Below the pieces are notes generated by a model. It was not told the DNA's origin and made no database searches. It saw only the letters and a list, made by a program, of their open reading frames with translations. Positions 23,283 to 35,447 of a stretch of DNA of 64,000 bases are shown here, piece after piece (the stretch's first letter is position 1; each line of letters begins with the position of its first letter). This stretch comes from Aaosphaeria pasadenensis (Eukaryota > Ascomycota > Dothideomycetes > Pleosporales), in contig JAKLMB010000031.1 of NCBI GenBank assembly GCA_022813625.1, positions 372,001-436,000 on the forward strand, read 5' to 3'. The position numbers were made by a program, and so were the translations under genes.

Positions 23283-26200
23283 GCACCAGTACCTGCTAAT
23301 TCTGTTATCACCATTTACGCATAGGTGTTCGTTCTTGCATCATCGGCGTTGTTAGCATCTGTTGCGTTCAAGCGACATCTATTGCATCTCGAATGACCTT
23401 CCCAAACCCCTCTCCTGAGGGCAATCATCCACGCCAGAAGCGCGTTGCTCAAAAAAGCATTTCCTTTGTTAATATTTTCGACCTTCGACCTACCTTTTCG
23501 GCCATCTTGCCTCTTCTCCTATGTTTTTCTTGTGTGTTCATCTTTGTTCGACACATATTTGCCCATCAAGGAGAGAGAGGCCCTCTCGCTTTTTTGGACT
23601 TACCCTTTCTTCCGTACCCCCATATGCTCTGGGGTCCGATGGATTCATGACGATAAAGATGCATGGCCCACGTTTCCGAGTCTACTTCCATAATATGGAG
23701 TGAAGCGGCAGAATGGGGCGAGGTAGTGAAGAAATTTTCCTGAACGTGGATCCCACTCTGTGACCAACCTACCGAGTGGTCACCCAACTTCGCCCCACCC
23801 ATTCGCACGACTCCCTTGTAAAATCCACACCACACAAATTTCGGTAGGAGTCATTGTTTGGGCTCACGATACCGTACGGGAGGAAATCCGTTGTGTGACG
23901 TCTCTCCTCAATTTCACCTTCTTGCTTCCACGCACATGGCAGACTCATACACCCCTTTATTGTCCCCTTTTTTTCCTTCAATCTCCTTTCTCTTCGACAC
24001 ATTGTGTTTTTCTCTTTTTTTTTCTTTTCTGAAATGTCTGGGCTCCAGCTCTTTCTTGCTTGTTCACGAATGAAACGTTGATGAATTGACTCGGAAAACT
24101 CAAGGAGGAAGGAACGAACGGATTTGAGAGGGAACACGATACGAACTCCCTTTCTCTCTCCTTTGCTCTCTTGAAGTTTTCCCTTTTTTCTTCTTTTTTC
24201 TCTTTTTTTTCCCTTTTTCTTTTTTGTGTGGTGGAGGGAAATGAAATCATTTGGCTCTGCGGCGCTCCCCTTGTGGAAAAGACAAAGGAATGGACGCCCA
24301 TCCAAGATCCCCCACTCGTCACGATTTCGGTTATGTATCGGATGAAAGATCAAAGAAAGATTATGATGAGTACGAGAGAGAGAACACCTTTAATAAATCC
24401 CTTTTCTTTTGAAGAAACCAAATCAATCAATCAATGTGAATGAATGAATGAATGTGAAATGGTCGACCTCCTCTCGAGAAACGTTATCTTGTGTGTTTCT
24501 GTGTAGTGAGAGGAGGGGGGATGAATGTCTCATGCCTGCGTCTGTGCTTGCTCATCTCTCTCTTCTTGTTCTTCAACAGACTGGGCCTTCCGGGTTTGTG
24601 AATGTCGTCGTCGTCCAGCCAGGGAATTCGGACAGGAGAGGGGGAAGGGCCCTGGATTGGCGATTTCCCTCCTGTGTTTACAACAGGACGACGATCGATC
24701 GTTGGGAGGAAGACAGAGAGAGAGAGTGAGAGAGAGAGACCGAGCACCTGTGAAGTATAATTTTAGCTAGGCTGTTTTGCTTGAATGGGGAGTGAGAAGA
24801 GAACCACGTTAGTGGTGATGTTTTTTTCTTTGTTTCTGGAATGGGTGACCAAGAGATACCATGGTCGACACAGCTATAGACTGATGATGATGACAACGAA
24901 CACGACAACGACAACGACGACAATGTGAAATTTGATGATTGAAGGTGAGGGGGGTGGTGAGAAAGGTTTATATGGAAGTGGGACGGGCGGAGGAAAGAAC
25001 AAGGTAGTGTAAGAGTAAGAGTAGGGTAATAACCCTAGGGTGTAAGAGGGAGCAGCAGCAGTAGCAGCCTACCAGAGCAGCTGCAGGGCCCAATGAGCCA
25101 GCCTAGCCCCGTCCAACCCCTCCCACTGTCCCTCCCATAAGCACCACCGGCACGAAAGGCATTTGAAGACAAAAGAGAAAAAACAAAGCCTAGCTCCGGG
25201 CCCTTTGCCAAAGGTTCGGGTGGTGCTCGGCGGCGCGGAGGTGCGGGTACAGCAGTAGTTGTATGTAGTTAGAAAGAGTCGTGAGTTTAGCGGTCGTTTG
25301 GATGGTTAGTATAATTGTAGATTAGTTGGGGTCCGCTTCGCTCGTGTCATTGAAGATGGACTGCTTTACGTAGACAGTAGAACCCATCATCCCACTTGGC
25401 GTGTTGCGTCTGTCGTCACGGTTTATTTTTTTATAGTTTTAGGATGTCTGACTTGATACGAGTTTAACCTCATCATGCGAGAGACAAGGTCAGCTCAGAC
25501 GCAACATCATCAATAGTAGCATCAGCAGTGCAAGCATCAGCAGCGGCCTAAAACGATCCAATGGGTGGAGCAATTGCAAAAATAAAAGAAGAAAGAAATA
25601 TCCCTATGCGAGGTCATTACCGGCTTCGCCTGGAGAAGTCCCCTTCCGGTACCGGTTTCTGGCGCTGGGCTGTTGGTCTTGTGAGCTATGGCTGCAAGAG
25701 GACTGAATTGATGCATACTTGCTGTAGAGTAATAATTGGATAATTGGAATAATTGGAGAGAGACACACAGCCCGAGAGTCCCACCAAATGACCAACCCGA
25801 GGCGTGTCTCTAGCGCGACTCGTGACGGCGTGAAAGCGTTTTACCGCGTAAAGTGGAAACGCTGGGCCGGATCCTTTTGGTGGATGATGAGGGGGCTGGG
25901 CGTATGAAGACGGTGCGATTGACAACACAACTAATAATCATATGCTTCCGCCCCCTTCGCCGTGCAACATCAATGCCCTTTCTGAGTCGTAGGGGCGTTG
26001 GTTTGTGGAGCCGCAATGACGTGAGGTTTTAGTTGCCTGCTCTTTCTCTTCCCTTTCTCGTTCGATTTTCTTTGACGTCGGGCTTTGTGTGCTGCATCAA
26101 TACCTGCACGCACTGCCCATTGCAAACTCGATTAGGGACCCGATATGCAGCCAGCCAAGTGTCCAACGCCATTAAAATCTTCTCGGCCTTTCCTTCTCTT

Positions 26201-29200
26201 CCGATCGACATTGATTGTCTCAAACTCTTGACTATCTAAGTGGCAGACGGTTTCGTTAGTCTGCTGCGGGGCAACCGGAGCAAGAGGCCCAAGAGGCCCA
26301 GGAGGCGTAGATGATGCGTATTTAGGAGCTCCCAAGCCGTAGTAAGTGCTGCTCCGGTCCATGATGACTATTTTCGTGCGGCATATATCTACGCGTTCTG
26401 CATGCGTACATGCATTTAGACGTGACTGAACCGTGATCCAGCCAGCCGGCCAAGTTGCCTGTCTTCCTCCATTTACACCATTGGAATATGAGTCGCCCGT
26501 ACGGAACGTATTATGCGGAGATTGTGGGGTCAATGAGACGATCAGACGGGTTAGAATATTTGTCAGTGGATGGGGCTTTCGTGGAAGGTTTGAGCATTCT
26601 ACAGATAAGTTCCGAGTCGAACATATTAGTCGCTCATGCTCGAGGACTTTGCTCGATGGACGCCGGTACGCCCGCCTCCTTACTGGCGTTCTTCTCGCAA
26701 TCGAAGAGTGAAACGATAGGCTGTTCGGGATGATGTCGACACTATCACACTCAGTCTGGATTTGGCAGATCGAATAAGCTGAACTCTCGTTTACCTTTCA
26801 TCTAGTGATGCCGGCCATTGACGAGCTCGAGTGCGAAGATCAACGATCCATCGGACTCCTTCCTATAGGCAGGCAGTATATGGAGAAACAAACAACCCCA
26901 GCTTTTGCATAAAGAGGGTAGAGAGAAAGAGATGGCGCCATTTGGCTTTTGTTCGTGGTGCGTATTCATTGTTGGGGGAAGTAAGCACCAGGAGTTGGTG
27001 TGTGCTCTTGCCCCTCAGACCTCACCACCTTCCTTCACCTCTGGACATCCCTCTTTCCCTACAGACTCAACAATCAAACACGTACACCGATGCGACGCCG
27101 CCCCCTCATTGATCATTACGAATACCCACAAGCCACTTTTGAACCTATTATTGGGACTCTGACAAAGTAATAAACACCTATTGTTCGAGCTTTGGGCGCC
27201 GTGATTGGCGTTTTCTGATACGCATGGCATGTACGGTGAAGGGATTGTCGTGCAATGGGATTGTCACTGCGTCTTCAGTACCCAACCGGCGGCTTGATTT
27301 CTTCTATATTCGTGATACCCCATGGAAGAAATATCATCGTGCGTTACCCGACTACACATCCACTCGGATGGTGCCTTGGCTTGTGCTTAGTGGTCTTTAT
27401 TGTTGCCAGGCTGATGTGAAAGGCCTTCGCACATGTTCAATATCAACGGCAATCTTCACATGAAGGGATGGTTTTCCAACGGGCGACTTTCCTATTGGAG
27501 CATGTTGCCTGTGATTACGAGCTAGAAAACCAAATGGTGCAAGAAACTGCTGATCATCCTATGTTTGTTTGATGATTCTCTTGATTGCTCTACGTCTTCA
27601 ATTATAGAATGCACTGCATATACGCTGAACATGCTGCTTTTGCTGAAATGTGCTTCATCTTCATGTTTGCTCATGGTGTAGCAGGCGCGTTCAAAGTACT
27701 TTCAAACTTGTGCTTAGCCCTTTTCTGGGTTGTTTCTTTCATGAGAGGCTTGGTATGCGTCAGTATTCCCCAGGTGGCCACCACTCGCATGCATTGAACA
27801 AAGAGCCGAATGACCATGGCATCTAGCTGCGAAAGCTCGTTACACAAGGTGGGAAGACGCAATTGACAACATAGTCTACACCCTCTCATGGTTTGCCATT
27901 TGCTCTCGTCTGCACTGTTCACCGTCCGCGATATTTCACGGCGATCCAAGCGACATACTCCTGCTGATTTCTTGACAAAACCTTGTCGTTCTATTCTGCT
28001 GGATAGCAAGTGCATCCGTTTTCAAGCTTTCCCCTCTCTCCTACACAGGATATTCACTTGTGTCATCCTTCGCATATTTGGAAATCATGTACCCGACCGC
28101 CCGTGCACATCACCTGCTGGTCCATCTTCATCTCTTCATCACCTCCAGATCTCTTCGGCAGACTCAGCGGACGGTGGAATTTCTTCTTTGACTTGCCATC
28201 CTTCAAGGGAGAATTCAAGCTGCCGCCTTCGTCGTGGTCGCGCGAGTCCAGTTGGTAGGCCCCGACGTTGCTGGACTTGAAACTCGAACCGGAAACGATC
28301 ATGTGCGCTGCTGACGTTTCTGCTGTAAAAGCGCACTGAAAATGGTAGTGAATGTTCTCGGTTCCTTGGAGAAGGTGGAATCATCGTAGCGTACACCATC
28401 AACGCATCATCGACGACTAGTTTGCGCCTTCCAGAATATCAGACCCTTAGGCATGTATGCAAAAGAGCGACAAATACTGCTATTCCGACGTATGGCCACA
28501 CCCCGAAGAGAAGTTCCACGGGCATGACGCAGGAATAGAACAAGAAAAAACCATGAAGTGTAAGGAAAATATGTCTAGACGTCGTTTAAGTTCAAGGAGA
28601 CAGAAGCCTTCCATATGAATCTGCTGCTGGCCAGCATCTTCAGCATCTTCTTCAAGCTCTCTGGCCCAACTACTCGGTTCAGAAGGCGTTGACGATGAAT
28701 TCAGAGCGCGGAGTATAGGCGCCGGGTGAGCATAGGCTTGAAGTATGAAGGTCAAACAATTATCTTTTTCGATTGCTAAGGAGGTGAATTGTGAATGGGT
28801 GCATCATATCCAATGGTACAGACAGAAATCGGAGCAAGATTGGTCTAAACAGATACATTGTTGTCTTTTACTTGTTCTCTCATTAGGTTTTGGGCCGACA
28901 ATCCTCGTTTACTTCCGGAAGCCGTTGTAGCATCACAATCCCAGTCCCCTTTCCGGATGGCCCATGGAAGGGCCCGGACTACGGGGAGAATACGCCAATG
29001 GAATAATTCGCCCGGTAGTTAGTAGCCTCCGTTGACAGCGTCAGGTACTTAAGCACCCTCACCGTCTCGTAAAGAAGTGTTTAGGTTGTTCAGGCTTAGC
29101 GTTATGTTGCATTCACTCTATTATACAGAACATCGACCTCACTTCCTGCCGACAGTGTGGCATACAAGTAGTTCACGATCATAATTCTGCTCCCGTCAAT

Positions 29201-29599
29201 AGATACAACTCCACAGCGAATGCCAATCTCATCAATCGTGGATGAGAGTGTATTCTTTTCATTACCATTGGATTATTTAACTTGGAAAATATTCATTGTG
29301 CACGTCCAGTGGCAGCCTTCCCCTACTGTGCCCGCTTTATCTTCATTCCCCCGCCTCGACTCCAATTATCCAAGCCTCAGCCTTACCCCGCAGGATCTTT
29401 GCTTTGCCAGGTGTATGGTGCAGATCAACTGATTTCTTATTCGTTGGAAATGTGTCTGTCTACCAAGCGACAGCATGGGCTAGAGATCACCTTGCGTAGC
29501 TGGATTCAACCTTTCTTACAAGGTATGGCAGCTGAACCGTTGCAAGTTGCAAGTTTATCAACTCGTATCCTTCCTTCTAAACCCAATCCGATTGTGTGA
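23283..29599. other. Long intergenic region, at most weak gene candidates
   Basis: About 6.3 kb. 23.3-25.0 kb is the probable 3' UTR of the upstream gene plus T-rich, GAAT- and GA-repeat DNA (about 24420-24455 and 24712-24740). On the minus strand between 28760 and 28060 there are fragments with coding flavour: an acidic stretch (WARELEEDAEDAGQQQ, about 28670), a hydrophobic stretch (ELLFGVWPYVGIAVFVALLH, about 28500) and a Lys/Ser-rich tail (about 28240-28070). I could not assemble them into one consistent splice model, so no gene is called. Nothing recognisable elsewhere. Confidence 0.4.
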
Positions 29600-30408
29600 A
29601 GTCTCTCAAATATCTGCAAGTGTGTGATAGTGTGCATCTCCCAGCGGGTTAAAAGGAGACAGCTGGAGATTCTTTCTTTAGCTTTCGCGAATGACCATGA
29701 ATACGTGGACTCCGTATTCCCCTAGCACCACACTGCCGAGGGGCGTAAGGCAGGGAGCGAGCGCACGCTTCAACTTTTCCATGGCGACCCTTACGTCAAC
29801 TTCCTCAAGGTCATCGACAAAGACACCGGCAAGATGATTGCAGCCGCAAAGTGGAATTTGTACGAGGGTGGCGGAGTGCCTCCGCAACCAAAGCTGGATG
29901 GTAATTACTGGGAGAACAAAGAGGAAAAGGAGTTCGCGCAATACAAGTTCCATGCCTTCTTCGCCCCTAGACAAGTCGAAATTGAAGAGAGTGGTGCTTG
30001 TTTAGCCGGTATGCTCCATCCGCATGTTTTCTGACTTATCCCCAACTAAGTTCTTCCAGCACTTGACATGCTCATGGTGGATCCGGCCTGGCAAAAGCAA
30101 GGAGCTGGAAGAATGCTGATAAAGTGGGGTCTCGCTGCCGCAGACGAGATGGGCGTGCATGTAAGTTCTCGATGAGATATTAGTGTGATGGGGCTGATTT
30201 TCAGGCTGTCGTTGAAGGCTCTGATAGAGGAAGGAGACTGTACGCATCAGAGGGATTTGATGGCCCACATTACGTGTGTCCTGTGCCCGAGAAGTTTACG
30301 ACACGATGTAAGCAGACATACTGGTGGATGAAGCGACCAATTCAGTCTAAGAATTCCTTAAACTCAATGTCGGACTGGATTGAACCTACGTGTTGCAATC
30401 AAAGATGA
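29600..30408 (+). pseudogene. GNAT-family N-acetyltransferase, broken by TAG
   Basis: Three splice-linked blocks (to 30008, 30060-30160, 30205-30408) read as a fungal GNAT protein: ILSLAFANDHEYVDSVFP, GRKAGSERTLQLFHGDPYVN, KVIDKDTGKMIAAAKWNLY, then MLMVDPAWQKQGAGRMLIKW (the acetyl-CoA-binding Q/R-x-x-G-x-G/A motif) and VVEGSDRGRRLYASEGFDG. Homologous-looking sequence lies on both sides of an in-frame TAG at 29723-29725, with no room for an intron there. No in-frame ATG exists between the TGA at 29597 and the TAG, so the N-terminal strand of the domain is also missing. Translation from the ATG at 29834 would lack the first third. The likely cause is a CAG/AAG-to-TAG mutation, but an assembly error is possible. 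It lies 265 nt from the repeat-precursor gene. Confidence 0.7.
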
Positions 30409-30673
30409 CTGCATGTAAGGAAGTTGAGCATCTTACACTGCTACCTTGACTGATAGTCTAATCAGCAAAACGTAACATATCATTTAGTCTCCGCATTCAA
30501 CAATCAGGGCGGATATTATTGTCCACGAAGCGTAATCCATAATCATGTTATTATGCCGTCACAGCTGATCGAGCAAATGGTAAAATTGTACTTTGTCAGG
30601 CCAGTGACCAACTTTCACGTTTATATTCCATGTGTGTAGTTCTACCTACAACCTCTTAAAGGTCTGGTATGCT

Positions 30674-31114
30674 TTAGTTCTTTCCTCCTGATTTCCAGTT
30701 GTTGAACGATTCGTCAATCTCAGCACGCTTCTTCTCTGCCGCCAACCAGTTGTTGAACGCCTCATCCACCTCAGCGTTCTTGTTCTCTTTTGCCAACCAA
30801 TTGCCGAAAGCCCTATCCACCTCAGCACTCTCCCCTCTGTACAACCAGTTGCTGAATGCGTTATCCACCTCAGTGTCGCGCTTCTTCCATCCACCCTTCC
30901 AGTTGTTGAAGGACTCGTCGATCTCAGCACGCTTGTCTGTTTTTGCCAGCCAATTTCCGAAGGCCCTGTCCACCTCAGAGTTCTTGTTTTCCTTTGCCAA
31001 CCAATTGCCAAAAGCCCTGTCCACTTCTGTGGAGTCACGCTTTGGGCTGGCGGGTGCTGCACCCGTGAGGGTGGCGCAAAGACCAGCAAATGCCAATAGC
31101 TGCGAGAAATGCAT
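30674..31114 (-). CDS. Secreted Kex2-type repeat precursor, candidate RiPP precursor peptide
   Basis: Intronless, 146 residues. A signal peptide (MHFSQLLAFAGLCATLTGA) is followed by seven tandem repeats with consensus E-[VI]-D-x-[AS]-F-x-N-W, whose Glu residues lie at 30, 47, 64, 82, 98, 115 and 132 (spacing 16-18). Lys-Arg sites at 25-26, 61-62, 78-79 and 129-130 would be cut by Kex2 in the Golgi, giving fragments with one or two repeats; the remaining repeats are separated by single basic residues. This architecture matches precursors of fungal dikaritin-type peptides (ustiloxin, phomopsin, asperipin), where Tyr/Phe/Trp side chains in the repeats are cross-linked by UstYa oxidases. A UstYa gene lies 1.3 kb away. 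TATATAAA at 31227-31234 is a good TATA box. An unmodified secreted repeat protein is the alternative. Confidence 0.85.
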   Translation of the reverse strand: MHFSQLLAFAGLCATLTGAAPASPKRDSTEVDRAFGNWLAKENKNSEVDRAFGNWLAKTDKRAEIDESFNNWKGGWKKRDTEVDNAFSNWLYRGESAEVDRAFGNWLAKENKNAEVDEAFNNWLAAEKKRAEIDESFNNWKSGGKN

Positions 31115-32410
31115 TTTGAAATATGATGGAGGTAGATTTTAATGTGGAATAAGGATTTGATGAAGGTACAACGAACTGTTCGAGATGATCGTTACATTCC
31201 GGAAGATACACGTCAAGTTCGGTTGCTTTATATATTCGGGCGTTTCCTGGTCAGTATTCGTTTCCTGCATTAGCCTGCTCGTGAAGTGGACAATGAATGC
31301 AAGAGGTCATACGTTAGATAGGAAGAGAAGCCCAATGGCATCACTGCCTGGGCTCTGAGCTTGAATGGAAGAGATGTAACCTTCTGTATCGCGTTACTAG
31401 GTGGTACCAAACCAACGTATTCACCGCAAAACTAGGGCTGGAAGTGACACAAGATCTGCAGCCATTCTATCACAACAATATTCTATTATGTTATGGCTAG
31501 AGTGATACCGATGTGGCGGATCTCGAGATATATTGGATCTAATGTCCCGGAGATCGAACAATTTCCTCGTGACCTCGACAATCCAAACCCATAGTAATGG
31601 CTTGAATTACCGAATTTCACATCATATAATTTTGAATACAAGACATCAAACAAGCATTCTACCACGGCTTGGTTTGCTTGTTACTCAGTGCAAAATCAAG
31701 TGAAGTGTAGCTTGGGTAAAGCTTATCGTCTTAGATTGGAAGCTTGCGCTATCTCGCATGTATTGACATTGCAGATTGAACGGAGATGGAGACATAGTGA
31801 CGTAACAATTGTATTGACTCAACATTAAGTTGAAACTGGTATGGAAGCGCACAGTTCTAGGGACCAAAAGGCAGGTGTGCACGCTGCTTGTTGGTATGGG
31901 ATCGCTTACGAAGCTAGACGACTGTTGGTTCCTCCAAAGGACTGGCTGAGACGCTTGGACAAGACGTTTCCTGATGCACAACGTCGTGTCCTCGAGCCAG
32001 GGAGATCTGCATAGATACGAGTTCAACCCCACACGCACAACGCGCTATACGTCGAATTGGCAAAGATGGAAGCTGATAACTCCCCGCAACGACCGGAAAT
32101 CGCAATTGCCATCGTAATACGAGATTTTACCCTTGCAAATGACGCATCATCAAAATGACGAGATACGAGTTCTCGTAACAGTCTTTCCAAATTCGTAAGG
32201 TGTATAGACCTGGGCTCGACGAAATCTCTCCACAATAGATTGTCAGGGTTAACATGCATTCGATCGTATTAATGACTATGGCTCGGCCGAAAACATGAGC
32301 AACCATCTCGATTCTTTCGTGTAAACAGTGATATCTCATCTTTCACGTCTTCACGAACGCACTTCAAACGTTAGCCAAGATTTCACTTTTTGCTGTTGAG
32401 CCGGCCGGGC
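31115..32410. other. Intergenic region between precursor and UstYa genes (divergent promoters)
   Basis: 1.3 kb separating the divergent precursor gene (minus) and UstYa gene (plus), so it should hold both promoters. Short open frames here lack recognisable content. Co-regulation of the two genes is suggested by the arrangement, but I found no shared palindrome by eye. Confidence 0.5.
31227..31234 (-). promoter_or_regulatory. TATA box of the repeat-precursor gene
   Basis: TATATAAA on the minus strand, about 113 nt upstream of the ATG at 31114. Confidence 0.6.
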
Positions 32411-33315
32411 ATGTCTCAGTCAATGAAATATAGCGAGCCATCTGGTGAGATGCATGAGAGATTACTAGCTGAAAAGTCAGAAGACGCATTGGAAGGCTCG
32501 TCAAGTCTAATGGCGAGCCCGAGACGCCAACGGCGATATCAGTTCCTGACTTTTCTGCCATGGGTTTTGTTAACTGCTTCAATCTTGGTCGGAAGCTACA
32601 CATTCTCACAAATGCAAAGAAAGCTTAAGGCTCATAATGATCAACTTGTGTTCTGTAAGTCCATCACATGTTATTGCGTCCTGAAAATTCCACGTCCGGG
32701 AACAAACGGATACCCACATGAGCAACGTGCTGAAGAAATATAATAGCTCCCGCAGGCGAGGCTCTTCGCTATCAGCGTTTTGTATTTCCGGATGCCTTTT
32801 CAACAAAGACAGAGTACATGGGAGAGCCCGGCCCTCAGCTTGACGCAAAATGGGAAGAGATCTATAACCTACCAACACGTATTCCAAAATGGCAAGCTGA
32901 AAAGTTAGAACAGCCAACGATCGAGCTGCCTGATGACCCTGGGAACTATGTTATTCTTCTGGACATATTCCACTCAATGCACTGTCTCAATGAGATTCGC
33001 AAAACTCTCCACCCAGAGCACTACACTCCTTTCTACATACGCGCGAACATGTCACAAGAGGACGCTCAGAGTCATTTAGGTAAGCAAGAAATTTGACTGT
33101 CTGCATCAATGAACACAAAATTGACCGATTCAGATCATTGCGTCGAGCATGTAAGGCTAGCGCTGTGGTGCAATGCGGACATCAGCCCCATATCCTTCCG
33201 ATGGAAAAAAGACGGCCACTCCGTAGGAATGCACGGCTATCATCATACCTGCCGCGATTCTGAGGCAATCCTTGACTGGGCAAGAGAAAATCGACTCCGC
33301 ACACCGCTTCCCTGA
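32411..33315 (+). CDS. UstYa-family (DUF3328) oxidase
   Basis: Exons 32411-32654, 32747-33079 and 33134-33315 give 252 residues. A cytosolic N-terminus is followed by one membrane segment (about 46-66: FLTFLPWVLLTASILVGSYT) and a lumenal domain of the DUF3328 type. The family opening (SPAGEALRYQRFVFPDAF, GPQLDAKWEEIY) is present, as are both signature HxxHC motifs: HSMHC at 157-161 and HLDHC at 191-195, the latter split by intron 2. These His/Cys motifs are considered the metal-binding catalytic centre. Characterised members (UstYa/UstYb, AprY, PhomY-type) perform oxidative cyclisation of ribosomal peptides, while others act on non-peptide substrates. Lying 1.3 kb from a Kex2-repeat precursor, a RiPP role is the most economical reading. 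Confidence 0.9.
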
Positions 33316-33797
33316 AGCTCCTGTAGCGTCAATTTCAGTAATAGCAATAGATTTAGCATGATGATAGCATCATTGATCAACTACGAGATAAAATCAATGA
33401 TTCCGTGGAGAACACGGACAGTACCAACCAACACTGCGATGCCTTCGTAATCTATCAGCTTGTGAAACACCTCATAAGGGGCATTCATACACGATGGAAT
33501 TCCCCAGGCTGTAACTACCAACGGTATCTTTCGAGATAATAGTATGTATAACGAATACTACTGTGTGGGTTTCAATTATTGTCAGCGACAGCGTCAACCA
33601 TGGCTATAATAGCAGCACGAGGCTGATCATTTGTCCAGTCCAAGACCAAGAATTGTCATTCAATTAAGGGGCTTCAAGATACTATAATATGATAGCAGTA
33701 ATCCTCAGAATTCATGTCCATCTATTGAGATTGTTCTTAGGCATCCCGTACCTGACATGAAAACTTAGACACAGCTGTACTCAAACCCTCTTATACC

Positions 33798-33828
<31 letters not shown>

Positions 33829-33851
33829 CTTCCGATTGTAACATATTGCTC
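33316..33851. other. Spacer with TTC microsatellite
   Basis: Between the 3' ends of the UstYa gene and the FAD monooxygenase. It contains a run of 11 TTC units at about 33800-33832. No gene is seen. Confidence 0.7.
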
Positions 33852-35447
33852 TTAGCTATTTTCCAAGAACCAAGAATCAAATGCGTGCTCTGCTGGTGCA
33901 ATACTATCATAGCCCAGGAGATCACGATTGTATTGCGCATCAGCCCATGTGTACGGACTCTTTACAGCCTCCCAGTCAGTGACAGCACGTAAGAACCTAT
34001 CGCGATTCTGCTGTTCCTCTCCATCAACCATATGATAAAACCATCTGTTTCGAAGTGCACCCTGGACATTAAGCGTAGTGCGCTGCTTGCGTTGATCTTC
34101 GTAGATTTTCAACATTGAGGTTACAGAGTCGGTACTGTCGCCACTGCTGTGTAGCCTCGCACCGGTAGAATCCGGGGCGGACTTAAGCTTTCCAAGCAGT
34201 ACGCCTAAAACCGCTCCATCTTCGACTGCCATAGCTGCTCCTTGGGCTTGATATGGTAATGTAGGATGGCATGCATCTCCAAGTAGTGCAACGTGTTTCT
34301 GCAGATTGATTTTAGATTGAATGCTTTGGAGAGTTCAAGTTGGCCAGTACCTTTGTCCATGTCTGCAACTCCTCGTGATGCAACAATTTCCATTTCAAAA
34401 CAGATGGAATACACGATATCAGCTTGAGCAGCCTGAAAATAAAAAACGAGGGTTAGATAAAAGCTTGAAAAGATACGCGGTCAATGACTTACACCGGATC
34501 CCAGCCTTCAAAAGTAGCTCTCATCTCTCCAAGCTCACCATGGGCGGTCTTAACACCCTCAGGCAAGTCGTCCGGTCGAAGCAACACCATATTAAACTCC
34601 GCCCCATTTCGCAAAGGGTAAAAGACGACATGCTTGTTCGGACCCATCCATAGTGTCACAGAATTTTGCGCACAAAGCTCGTCTACTCGCGAATCTTTCA
34701 ACGCTTCGAGATCCGCTCGCGTGAATGTTGCCCGATAGGCCAAATCTCCAGTCTCAATGGGCGGTGCAGATCGTTCAAGCAGAATTTCACGCGTCACAGA
34801 CCATATTCCTGTTCTCGGTCGTAAGCATCACTTCTGAAGAGTTGGGAGCTCGTGTTTATTACTTACCGTCTGCGCCAATGATAGCGTTCGCTGTGAGTTC
34901 TGTACCATCCTCAAGAACCACAGTGTCTCGATCAGTCAAGATATTTTTAACACTTGCGCCTAACCGAATGGCGGCCCCAAGTCGAGTTGCTTCTTCAAGA
35001 AGTATGCTATGGTAGTCTTGTCGATGTATTACGAACCAGGGTGCGCCGTAGTTCTCGATGGTGGACAACGTTTGCTCTTTTGAGCATAACATTTGTCCGT
35101 CTTCATATCTTCGAACATCGATTCTGTCAACGACTGTGGCCCTATCGCTAATTTTGGGAAGCAGACCGAAGCGCTGCAAGATTCGTGACCCGTTTGGGGG
35201 TATTTGGATACCGGCGCCAACCTATGTTCAGCTGTGTGAGTTCATCGTCCCATGGTGAGAATGGAGAAAGACAAAGAGGAAAGGGAGATCTGAGACCACG
35301 ATGTGCACTTGCATTTGATATAATAGGAGCTCGTTCAAGTACGAGCACATTCAATCCTTGGCGTCTGCATTCAATGGCACAAGCAAGGCCACCAAGACCG
35401 GCACCGATGATAATCACACTCGACACTCTTTGCATTTTGGAAACCAT
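33852..35447 (-). CDS. FAD-dependent aromatic hydroxylase (salicylate-hydroxylase-like)
   Basis: Five exons (35447-35313, 35221-34867, 34808-34493, 34432-34351, 34298-33852) encode 444 residues. The N-terminal Rossmann motif IGAGLGGLACAIECRRQG binds the FAD ADP moiety; VGAGIQIPPNGSRIL and the GD motif LLGDACHPTLPYQAQGAAMA are typical of class A flavoprotein hydroxylases. These enzymes use NAD(P)H and O2 to hydroxylate phenolic acids, often with decarboxylation. Intron 1 has a GC donor (GCAAGT) rather than GT: only this choice keeps the conserved IISN-VGAGIQ junction in frame. The next genes encode an extradiol dioxygenase and a fumarylacetoacetase-like hydrolase, so this is probably the ring-activating step. 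Involvement in the neighbouring peptide locus is a weaker alternative. Confidence 0.87.

Noticed and set aside
23769..24353. Lys/Glu-rich open frame of 194 codons on the minus strand
   Set aside because: Its composition is just the complement of T- and CT-rich DNA, typical of a spurious frame.
33800..33832. TTC repeat as a coding poly-Glu or poly-Lys tract
   Set aside because: It lies in the spacer after both neighbouring stop codons and is a simple microsatellite.
34163..34174. CGGTAGAATCCG (CGG-N6-CCG) in the FAD hydroxylase gene
   Set aside because: Coding sequence, and it lacks the CGGAT...ATCCG arms shared by the intergenic sites.
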